Source: Akkermansiaceae bacterium (GTDB lineage Bacteria; Verrucomicrobiota; Verrucomicrobiia; Verrucomicrobiales; Akkermansiaceae). From it: a stretch of DNA of 63,973 nt. The notes under the pieces were generated by a model. The model did no database searches and had not been told where the DNA came from. It saw nothing but the letters and a program-made list of their open reading frames with translations. The translations under genes were made by a program, and so were the position numbers. Location of the stretch: the NCBI GenBank assembly GCA_025457665.1, contig JALOTY010000014.1, positions 1 through 63,973 on the forward strand, written 5' to 3'. Positions within the stretch are counted from its first letter, which is position 1. Each line of letters begins with the position of its first letter. Shown piece by piece: positions 8,242 to 16,100 of this stretch.

Positions 8242-8547
8242 ATGCGCATCGGACAAGTCATCGGCAAGACCACCATGAACCGCCAGGACCCCGCGTTCAA
8301 AGGCGCGCGCTGGCTTGTGGTCAACCCGGTCGATGCCGCCCACTTCAACACCGCCTGCACCACCCCGCCGCCGCTGTCGAAGATGTCCACCCTCATCGTT
8401 TACGACCAGCTCGGTGCCGGCCAGCACGACATCGTCGGCTTTGTCGAAGGCGCGGAAGCCACCGCTCCCTTCGATGTTCCCACCCCCATCGACGCCATCA
8501 CCGTCGCCATTTTCGATCAAATCCATCACACGCCCTACGCGGGCTGA
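8242..8547 (+). CDS. BMC-P (EutN/CcmL-type) vertex protein, third copy
   Basis: A 101-residue protein starting at the ATG at 8242 (MRIGQVIGKTTMNRQDPAFKG). It contains LIVYDQLGAGQHDIVGFVEGAEA and ends AITVAIFDQIHHTP, all EutN/CcmL features. A longer in-frame extension upstream exists but overlaps the preceding BMC-P gene and has no family similarity, so this ATG, 10 bp after the previous stop, is preferred. Confidence 0.93.
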   Translation: MRIGQVIGKTTMNRQDPAFKGARWLVVNPVDAAHFNTACTTPPPLSKMSTLIVYDQLGAGQHDIVGFVEGAEATAPFDVPTPIDAITVAIFDQIHHTPYAG

Positions 8548-8563
8548 AACGCACACTCTCATC

Positions 8564-9634
8564 ATGAAGAAGGTATTCACAGGCAAGGACGTGGAAGCCC
8601 TGCTCCGTCAGGGCAAGGGAGCGGAATCCATCCCCGCAGGAGCACTGCTCACCCCATCGGCCAAGGACGCCCTGCGCGAGGCGAAATCCGCCCCCGCCGC
8701 GAAAGCCTCCGTCCCCGCCCTCGAAAATACGGCACCCATCGTACCTGACTACGAGTTCCACTGGACCCCCGGCCGCGATCCGAAGACGCCCGAGGAAATC
8801 CACGCCTTCTTCCATTCCCCGGAAATCGAAGCCATCAAGGTCCGCATGGTCGAAATCGGCCAGCGCATGTGGCAGCGCGGATACACCGATGGCAACGGCG
8901 GCAACCTCACCGTCCGCGTCGGTGACAACCTTGTGCTCTGCACGCCCACACTCGTTTCCAAAGGCTTCATGAAGGCCGAGCAGATGGCCCTCATCGACAT
9001 GGATGGCCGCCAGCTTGCCGGGAAATACAAGCGCACCAGCGAGTGCCTCACCCACCTCGGCATCATGAAACGCCAGCCCAAGGCCAAGGCCTGCTGCCAC
9101 GCCCACCCGCCCCACGCCGGTGCCTTCGCCGTCGCCGGCGTCCGCCCGCCCACCTGCATGATCCCGGAAGCGGAAGTCTTCCTCGGCGAAATCGGCATGG
9201 CCGAATACCGCACCCCCGGCACCCCGGAAAACGCCGAAGTCATCGGCAAGGAAGCCGTCGATCACATGTCCGTCCTCATGCTCAACCACGGCGTGATCTG
9301 CTGGGGCAAGGACATCGAGGATGCCTACTGGAAGATGGAGAACACGGATGCCTACTGCCAGACCGTCCTCCTCGCCACCCAGCTCAAGGGCAAGGACCTC
9401 CTCACCATCACCGGCAGACAGGCCAAGGAACTCATCGACCTCCGCGCCCAACTCGGCATGGACGACAAACGTTCGAGCTGGAAGGAATGCGAACTCTGCG
9501 ACAACTCGGAATTCCGCCCCGGCGTGGTCTGCCAGATCCCTGCCGAAACCGCGGCCGCCAGCGCCAGCAACCCGGAAGCCGAGGCCCTCGTCGCCGCCGT
9601 CACCGATCAGATCCTCAAACAACTCAAGGCCTGA
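8564..9634 (+). CDS. Class II aldolase (fuculose/rhamnulose-1-phosphate aldolase type), BMC-encapsulated
   Basis: A 356-residue protein from the ATG at 8564. The first ~40 residues (MKKVFTGKDVEALLRQGKGA) are an extension typical of an encapsulation peptide, followed by the class II aldolase/adducin domain: GNGGNLTVRVGD (substrate phosphate loop), CCHAHPPHAGAFAVAG (zinc histidines) and MLNHGVICWG (further zinc histidine). Members of PV-type BMC loci are proposed to split L-fuculose-1-P or L-rhamnulose-1-P into DHAP and L-lactaldehyde. This enzyme defines the operon as a deoxy-sugar BMC rather than a propanediol or ethanolamine one. Confidence 0.9.
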   Translation: MKKVFTGKDVEALLRQGKGAESIPAGALLTPSAKDALREAKSAPAAKASVPALENTAPIVPDYEFHWTPGRDPKTPEEIHAFFHSPEIEAIKVRMVEIGQRMWQRGYTDGNGGNLTVRVGDNLVLCTPTLVSKGFMKAEQMALIDMDGRQLAGKYKRTSECLTHLGIMKRQPKAKACCHAHPPHAGAFAVAGVRPPTCMIPEAEVFLGEIGMAEYRTPGTPENAEVIGKEAVDHMSVLMLNHGVICWGKDIEDAYWKMENTDAYCQTVLLATQLKGKDLLTITGRQAKELIDLRAQLGMDDKRSSWKECELCDNSEFRPGVVCQIPAETAAASASNPEAEALVAAVTDQILKQLKA

Positions 9635-9676
9635 CGCCCTCGCTCAGCCATCCATTCCCTAACCGATTCTCCCAAC

Positions 9677-10603
9677 ATGAAAGTCTCGATCATTGGCGGC
9701 GGTGGCCGCGTGGGTTCCAATGCCGCCTTCTGCCTGCAATGCGCCGGCATCGTCTCGGAAATCCAGATCCTCGATGCCAACAAGGACCTCGCCGATGGTG
9801 AGGCGCTCGACCTCATGCACGGCGCAGCCGCCCTGGCCGACCAGCGGATCTACTCCGGCGATTACGACCGCGCCAAGGACTCCGACATCTTCGTCATCAC
9901 CGCCGGCCTGCGCCGCAAGCCCGATGAAAGCCGCCTCGATCTCATCCAGCGCAACGTCGGCCTCTTCTCGCAAATCATTGCCGATATCAAATCCGCCGGC
10001 ATGAAAAAGGATGCCATCGTCTTCGTGGTCTCGAACCCGGTCGATATCCTCACCCACCTTGCCGCCAGCTACCTCGACCTGCCCTCGAACCAGGTGATCG
10101 GCCTCGGCACCATGCTCGATACCTCGCGCTTCCGCTCGCTCATTGCCGATGCGCTCCACCTCGCACCCACCCAGGTCCGCGCCCTCATCCTCGGCGAACA
10201 CGGTGACACCATGCTGCCCGTCTGGTCCTCCGCCACCGTCGGCGGCCTTCCTCTAACCGAAGTCGCCGGGTGCGATGCGAATTTCCAGCGCAACGTCTTC
10301 GAGCGCACCAAGAAGAGCGGCGCCGAAGTCATCAGCCGCAAGGGCGGTGCCGGCTGGGCCGTCGGCGCGACCATCGCCGAGACCGTTCACGCCATCGTGC
10401 TCGATCGCAAGCAACTGCTCCCCGTCTCCTCATTGCAGAACGGCTGCTACGGCCTCCGCAACGTCTGCCTCAGCGTCCCGACCGTCGTCGGCCGCGCCGG
10501 TGCCGAAAAACACCTCCAGCTCAAGCTCTGGCCCAAAGAAGAACAGGCCCTCAAAGCCTCCGCCAAAGCCCTCCAGGACATGCTTTCCCAAGTCGCCCGC
10601 TGA
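9677..10603 (+). CDS. Lactate/malate dehydrogenase-family oxidoreductase of the BMC operon
   Basis: A 308-residue LDH/MDH-family protein: Rossmann motif IGGGGRVGSNAAF, mobile-loop segment AGLRRKPDESRLDLIQRN, VSNPVDILTH and the catalytic-histidine motif ILGEHGDTMLP. Last gene of the BMC operon. It likely reoxidises the NADH made by the aldehyde dehydrogenase; whether the partner is pyruvate/lactate, oxaloacetate/malate or lactaldehyde cannot be settled from sequence. Confidence 0.88.
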   Translation: MKVSIIGGGGRVGSNAAFCLQCAGIVSEIQILDANKDLADGEALDLMHGAAALADQRIYSGDYDRAKDSDIFVITAGLRRKPDESRLDLIQRNVGLFSQIIADIKSAGMKKDAIVFVVSNPVDILTHLAASYLDLPSNQVIGLGTMLDTSRFRSLIADALHLAPTQVRALILGEHGDTMLPVWSSATVGGLPLTEVAGCDANFQRNVFERTKKSGAEVISRKGGAGWAVGATIAETVHAIVLDRKQLLPVSSLQNGCYGLRNVCLSVPTVVGRAGAEKHLQLKLWPKEEQALKASAKALQDMLSQVAR

Positions 10604-10639
10604 CCAATCCCTCCGGAGTTCCCGGATCAACACCGAAAG

Positions 10640-10862
10640 TTTGATGGAGTGGGGAACAACGAAATCAGCGAAAGGGACGAAAGGGGTTTTGAAAAGCTGA
10701 AATGCTGAAAAAGCTGAAAAGCTGAAATGCTCCGCGCGAAGCCCGGCTGTTTCTCCGTTCTTGCGTCTTGAGTTCCCGCCCTGCGGGATCTTGCGTCTTC
10801 TCCCGGCTGTTCCTCCGGTCTTGGGTCTTGCGTCTTGAAATCTTGCGTCTTCCCCCGGCTTT
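10640..10862. repeat. Dispersed intergenic repeat block A
   Basis: Non-coding stretch after the BMC operon built from short modules that recur in blocks at 11.9-12.3, 22.1-22.5 and 28.1 kb. Modules are GTGGGGAACAACGAAA, tandem GAAATGCTGAAAA/GCTGAAAAGCTG, CTCCGCGCGAAGCCCGGCTG, TTTCTCCG(G)TCTTGCGTC and runs of TCTTGCGTCTTG. No ORF or RNA gene was recognised. Confidence 0.75.
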
Positions 10863-10904
10863 TGATCAATTTACCCAACGTTTTGCAGTAGATGCCCGTT
10901 GCTA

Positions 10905-11513
10905 ATGGTGATGAGTCCGCAACGCATGGCTTCAATCTGTATGGTTTTTTCTGCGGTCCTGGTTTTCAGTGGCTGTCGGCATGAGTCGGCCAATCCGCTT
11001 TCCGGCTTCCAGGCGCAGGCCCAGCAATTCAAATCGGAATGGGTGGACGCAATCAGCATTGCGGATGAAGTGCATTTGATCGAGCACTCCTGGCTTTATG
11101 ATTTCAGGGACCAAGAAGGTGAATTTTTGGATGATCCCAAGACGATCGAATACAAGCGTGTCAATCTGAGTTCCTCTCAAAGAGCTTTGCTGATCAAGGC
11201 CATCGAAGAAATGTCAGAAGCTCCCAAGACGGAAACATCGCTTTGTGCTTTTGAGCCCCATCATAGCATCGAGTTGCTCTATCGTGGAGGAACCAAGGGA
11301 CTGATTCAGGTCTGCTTCAAGTGTCGAGACATTGAATGGGACGGCAATCGAGTGATTCCACCTGCCGATTGTTTCGATGTCCTCCAAAGGTATATTGAGA
11401 CCTTGGGGTATCAGGCAGATCGAGATTGGGTCGAACTCGCAAGGGCCCATCGTCTCGACGCCTCCACATCACAGCCTGCTAACGGCTCCGAATCGCTATC
11501 GATAGAGCCCTAG
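10905..11513 (+). CDS. Putative lipoprotein of unknown function
   Basis: From the ATG at 10905 (alternative ATG at 10911; TTG at 10899) a protein of about 202 residues starts with a signal peptide ending in the lipobox VFSGC, so it is probably lipidated. The remainder is mixed alpha/beta with several Cys and no family I recognise. Composition is clearly lower in GC than the BMC operon, and the gene is framed by intergenic repeats. The upstream bases CCCAACGTTTTGCAGTAGATG resemble the AACGTTCTGCAAAATAATG junction in front of cassette genes at 23-27 kb, so it could be a captured cassette. Confidence 0.6.
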   Translation: MVMSPQRMASICMVFSAVLVFSGCRHESANPLSGFQAQAQQFKSEWVDAISIADEVHLIEHSWLYDFRDQEGEFLDDPKTIEYKRVNLSSSQRALLIKAIEEMSEAPKTETSLCAFEPHHSIELLYRGGTKGLIQVCFKCRDIEWDGNRVIPPADCFDVLQRYIETLGYQADRDWVELARAHRLDASTSQPANGSESLSIEP

Positions 11514-11560
11514 CGTGCAGTCGACGTCCGCTTCGTCGTATTGGAAAAAAGCAGATAAAA

Positions 11561-11890
11561 ATGAAAATCAGACGTGCGCATGTTCCCGAGATCGATCGGT
11601 TTCCCAAGGCGAAGACGGGGGATTTGGTGCGGTTCGTCCGAGCTGACGAACAGTATCCGCTGTGGTTCTGTGGCTTTACCGAAGAGGGGCTAGAAGGCTT
11701 TTTTCCGCGAGACTGGTTTGAGCCTTGCGGGGAAGAGGATCGAATGCATGCCGTCAGGGATTATGATTCCACGGAGTTGGCCATGGAAGAAGGTTCCGAG
11801 GTGCTTGTGATCGAGGAATACGGCGAGTGGGCTCTCGTGGATGCAGGGGACAGGGTGGGCTGGATCCCATCAGCCTGCCTTGACCGCTGA
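11561..11890 (+). CDS. Small bacterial SH3-like domain protein
   Basis: A 109-residue protein with two SH3-like segments: TGDLVRFVR...WFCGFTEEGLEGFFPRDWFE (residues ~20-56), and MHAVRDYDSTELAMEEGSEV followed by WALVDAGDRVGWIPSACL (~62-108), where the ALYDY-like start and the GW(V/I)P end are typical. No signal peptide or TM segment. Upstream sequence is AT-rich with GGAAAAAAG about 10 bp before the ATG. Function unknown; a protein-interaction role is the most one can say. Confidence 0.7.
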   Translation: MKIRRAHVPEIDRFPKAKTGDLVRFVRADEQYPLWFCGFTEEGLEGFFPRDWFEPCGEEDRMHAVRDYDSTELAMEEGSEVLVIEEYGEWALVDAGDRVGWIPSACLDR

Positions 11891-11904
11891 AAGCCGGATC
11901 CTTG

Positions 11905-12345
11905 GATGAGGGCTTGATGAGTTTGGGAACAACGAAAAAATCGAAAGGAACGAAAGGGAACAGCCGGGGTTCTGAAAAGCTGAAATGCTGAAATGCTGAA
12001 ATGCTCCGCGCGAAGCCCGGCTGTTTCTCCGGTCTTGCGTCTTGAGTCTTGTGAAATCTTGCGTCTTCTCCCGGCTGGTCCTCGCTACTGAAAAGCGAAC
12101 CACGGAATACTCGGAAAACACGGAAGGGTTGATGAGGTGGGGAACAACGAAATGGGCGAAAGGAACAGCCGGGAGTTTGGGCCAGGATGGATGGGATGAA
12201 TAGGATAAGAGCAAGCTCCGCGCGAAGTCTTGGCCCTTCCGCGTAGCGGCCTCCGGTCTTGCGTCTTGAGTCTTGAAATCTTGCGTCTTTTCCTGGCTGT
12301 TCCTCGCTCCTCGCTCCTTGCTACCCGCCACTCGCTACCAGCCTC
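11905..12345. repeat. Dispersed intergenic repeat block B
   Basis: About 440 bp without a credible gene. It holds two copies of the module GGGAACAACGAAA...CGAAAGGAACAGCCGGG, one copy of GAACCACGGAATACTCGGAA, a GGATGGATGGGATGAATAGG module, triple GAAATGCT, and repeated TCTTGCGTCTTGAG. Order and sequence closely match block C at 22.1-22.5 kb. Confidence 0.75.
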
Positions 12346-12380
12346 TGGCTACCCTCTCGCCAGCTCCGCCCGTTTCTCCT

Positions 12381-13043
12381 TCAATCCCAGGTTTCTCCTT
12401 TGATGATTTCGAGAAGGCAGCGGTTGTCGCAATCGGTCATGCGGATCCAGCCGGAGCGGAGGGCGAGGAGGCCGATGCCGAGACCGCCGAGGAAGCCGCC
12501 GAGGTGGGCCCAGTAGGCGACATTGCCGCCGCCTGAGAGGGCGCCCCAGACATCGAAGACGAACCAGGCAAGGATGATCCAGAAGGCGCGGATCTGGAAG
12601 GTGCCGCCGCGGATCAGGAAAAACCAGAACAGGGAAACCCGGTTGAGCGGATACATGGCCAGCACCACGCCGACGATGCCGTTGATCGCGCCGCTCGCAC
12701 CGATGGCCGGTGAACCATCGAGCAGGTTGTGCACGCTGGCCGCCACGGCGGTCAGGATGACAAAGAGGCCGAGGAACTTGGCGTTGCCGATGTTGGCGCA
12801 GATGGCATTGCCGAAGACCCAGAGGAAGATCATGTTGCCGAGGAGATGCCCGAAATCGGCATGCAGCAGCACGTGACCGAAGAGCCCTGGCAGGGAGAAG
12901 CCCCAGAGGACGAGCGCTTCGGCCCATGCCCCATCACCTAACAGCGCCGCGATGGAAACGATCGTGGAGGTCGCCACCAGAAGCCAGTTGGCCCAGGGGC
13001 GTTCCTGGATGAGGGTTTCGATTTCGTAGGGGACGAAAAGCAT
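12381..13043 (-). CDS. Rhomboid-family intramembrane serine protease
   Basis: A 220-residue polytopic membrane protein from the ATG at 13043. It has the catalytic Ser motif IGASGAINGIVG, the L1-loop/TM2 region HVLLHADFGHLLGNMIFLWVFG and the catalytic His in YWAHLGGFLGGLGIG. A much longer open frame continues upstream to 14708 but only as antisense of the TPR gene. The start is 90 bp from the divergent TPR/C39 gene. Substrates are unknown. Confidence 0.92.
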   Translation of the reverse strand: MLFVPYEIETLIQERPWANWLLVATSTIVSIAALLGDGAWAEALVLWGFSLPGLFGHVLLHADFGHLLGNMIFLWVFGNAICANIGNAKFLGLFVILTAVAASVHNLLDGSPAIGASGAINGIVGVVLAMYPLNRVSLFWFFLIRGGTFQIRAFWIILAWFVFDVWGALSGGGNVAYWAHLGGFLGGLGIGLLALRSGWIRMTDCDNRCLLEIIKGETWD

Positions 13044-13133
13044 GGCGGGACCTTGACGGTTTTCGGCCGCTTCTGCAATCTCGCCGGAATCCGCTGGTCG
13101 GATACCGGCAAATCGGCTGGATTCCATCGGCAA

Positions 13134-16100
13134 ATGAGCGCTGTTGATTTCCCCACCGCCCGGATCCATGAGTGCATCCTCGAAGGCCGCATGCTGGATG
13201 CGTGGGAACTGGCCTCGGCCACCGGCGTGCCGCTGGGGCAATGGCCTCAGGGCGAGGCCCGTCGAACCGCCGCACGGCTTGCCGCGGTGCTCGGGAATTC
13301 GCGTTTGGGAAATCTTCTCGATTACCTGAACTGGCGTGCCGACCGGGATCATCCCCGCTGGTTTTTCCAGGCCCTTTTCGCGCGCAGCCGTTGCTTGCCG
13401 GAATACCGGATCATCGAGGAAATCACCCGATACTTGCAGAGCCATCCGTCGATTTCCGCGAGCGATCATTCCGATCTTCTGGCGCTGCGAGCCAGTCAGC
13501 GGTCGGGGCTGCGGGATTTCACTTCGGCTTTCGATGACATCCACAAGGCGTTGGAACTTCAGCCCTTGGAGTCGTGGATTCATGTGATTCATTCGGCATG
13601 TCTCGAAGAGGCGGATCGATACGATGAAGCCCTCGTCGCCGCCCGTCGTGCGGTGGAACTCCGGCCTCGTTATGCGTCGGCGGTTTCGCAATGTGCGGAT
13701 TGCCTCATCCACCTGGGCCGGGACGAGGAGGCCATGCAGCTTCTTCAGGAGGCGACGGATCGCACTCAGAATGCGGCCTTTCCCATGCGTTTGCAGACGA
13801 TCCACAGTGAACGCGAAGACCATGCTGCCGCGCTGGTCTGTCTCGACCTCATCGAGGCCCGGAATCCTCTGATGACGGAGTCGCTGCGACGCTGGATCGA
13901 TGGTCGGCGGGGGGATTTCCATTATCTTGCCGGTCGCTTCGATCTCGCCCTGGAGAACTTCGACAAAGCGGGTCCCGGTTTTCAGGAAAGCATCGCCCGC
14001 ACCCTTCGCGAGCCCGGGGCATTCCAGCGGCGGCGGGTGAGGCTTGATGTGCCATTCACCCGGCAGCATTCGATGACCTGTGCGCCCGCCACGCTCGCAT
14101 CGCTGGCCGCGTATTGGCAAAGGCCCCACGATCATCTCGAAATCGCCGCCGCGATCTGCCATGAGGGCACGCCCTGGCACAAGGAGCGGCGTTGGGCGGA
14201 GGAGCATGGGTTTCATACCGCGGAGTTCCGCCTGACTCCGGAGTCGCTCCGTGATCTCATCGATCGCGGCATCCCATTCACACTCACCACCCAGGCGACC
14301 ACCAGCGCCCACCTCCAGGCCTGCATCGGGTATGACTACCGCACCGGGGTAATCCTTCTGCGCGATCCCACCGAGCGTCACTATGTGGAAATGATTCTCG
14401 CCACCCTGCTCCGCAACCATCCCATCGGCGGCCCGCGCGGCATGGTGATGATTCCGCGGGAACTTTCCGCCAGACTCGATGGACTCGAACTTCCCGACTC
14501 CGCGATTTACGATGCCTTTCATGAACTTCTCGTGGCGCTCGATGGCCACGACCGCCTGGCCGTGGATGCCGCGATGACCGGCCTTCGTGTGGTCGGGCGC
14601 GATGCACCGCTTGTGGCGGAGGGGGCGGAACGGGTCGCCTTGTGGAAAAACGATCATGCCGGACGGCTCGCCGCGCTGGATGCCCAACTCGCCTTTGCGC
14701 CCGATCACCAGCCCTCACTACTACAAAAGGCGTACGTCCTGCGTCGGCTCGGGCGGGGCAGGGACCTGCGGGTCATGTTGGAGGAAATCGTCCGCCGACC
14801 GGAGGCCGATCCGGTCTTCGTCTGCGAGTTGGGCGAGCTGCTGTTAGAAGATGCACGCTGCATCGAGGCCGCCGGATACTATCTCCGCAAGGCCGCGCGA
14901 CGTCGGCGCAGGGAAGGGCGGGTCCATGCCAGTCTGGCCTTCTGCCTGGCCAAGCAACAGCAGCACCAGCGGGCGGCATCGCTGCATCGCATCGCCGCCA
15001 GCCTCACTCCGGGCTTCGATCCCTATGCGCGCAACTACCTGGACACCTGCCGCATCATCCGCAGGCAGGACGAGGCGATCGATTTCCTCCGCGAAAGAAC
15101 CCAGCGCAGCGGCACCAAATCGGGTGGCGTCTGGTTTCTGTTAGCGGATGCCCTCAACCAGCTCGACCGTCAGGACGAAGCCGCCGCGGTTCTTGAGCAG
15201 GGAGCTGTGGCCCGTCCGGACGATGGCGAATTCCTGCTGCTTGCCGGATCGATGATGGCAGGGTGGGGCGAGCCTCACCGCAGCCGGGGCTTGGAAATGA
15301 TGCGCGGCTCCCGCGGTCGCACCTCGGAAACCTCCTGGCTTGCGGAAAATGCGCGCATTGCCGCTTACCTTGGTGATCGTGCCATGGCGATCCGTTGCTG
15401 GCGCGCGCTCGTCGGCCTTGAGCCGCGGAATATCGATGCCTGGCGCGGACTTGCCAGCGGTCTGGCGGACTCGGAGGGTCCCGAAGCGGCGATTGCGTTG
15501 CTCGATGAGGCCGTCGCCACCCATCCGGATTTCACCGAGCTTCATACCTTGCTCGCCGACCATTTGCGGGGCACCCGCCGTGGGCCTCTGGCGGCTCTGG
15601 ATCGGGCCTTGGAGCTTGATCCGGGCCTTCTCTGGGCGCTTCGCGAACGGTCCACCACGCGCATGGAAACGGGCGATCGTGCCGGTGCCGAGGCCGATGC
15701 CCGTGAAGCGATCGCCCGCCATCCCTGGGACCCAGCCGGTCATGGTTGTCTGGCGTGGATCTTGGAAAAGGCCGGAGAAATCGAAAGCGCTGCCCGATCG
15801 TATCGGGATGCGATCCGGCTCGATATCGATTACACCTTTGCGTCGCGCCGCCTCATCGGCCTGCATGCGGAAACCAAGGCGAAGCAGGCGGATCTGGATT
15901 TCATTTTCGAGGAGATGAATGCCCAGGTATCGAATGGTGCGATCGTTTCCGACTATCAGGAATTGGCCTGGGCCCTCGTCGAGCCGCCCGTGTTGCTTGG
16001 GCGTTTGCAGACTTTCTGCGAGCAACGTCCCGATCTCTGGCAGACCTGGTCGGCACGGATCGAGCAGGCCCTTCGCATGGGTTTCGAGGGAGAAGCCCTC

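Noticed and set aside
5325..8396. Open frame of 1,023 codons on the minus strand across the BMC operon
   Set aside because: It covers six well-recognised BMC genes on the plus strand and its translation is Asp/Gly/His low-complexity, typical of antisense frames in GC-rich DNA.
13044..14708. Upstream extension of the rhomboid frame to 775 residues
   Set aside because: The additional ~550 residues are antisense to the TPR/C39 gene and show no domain; the rhomboid family starts at the ATG at 13043.
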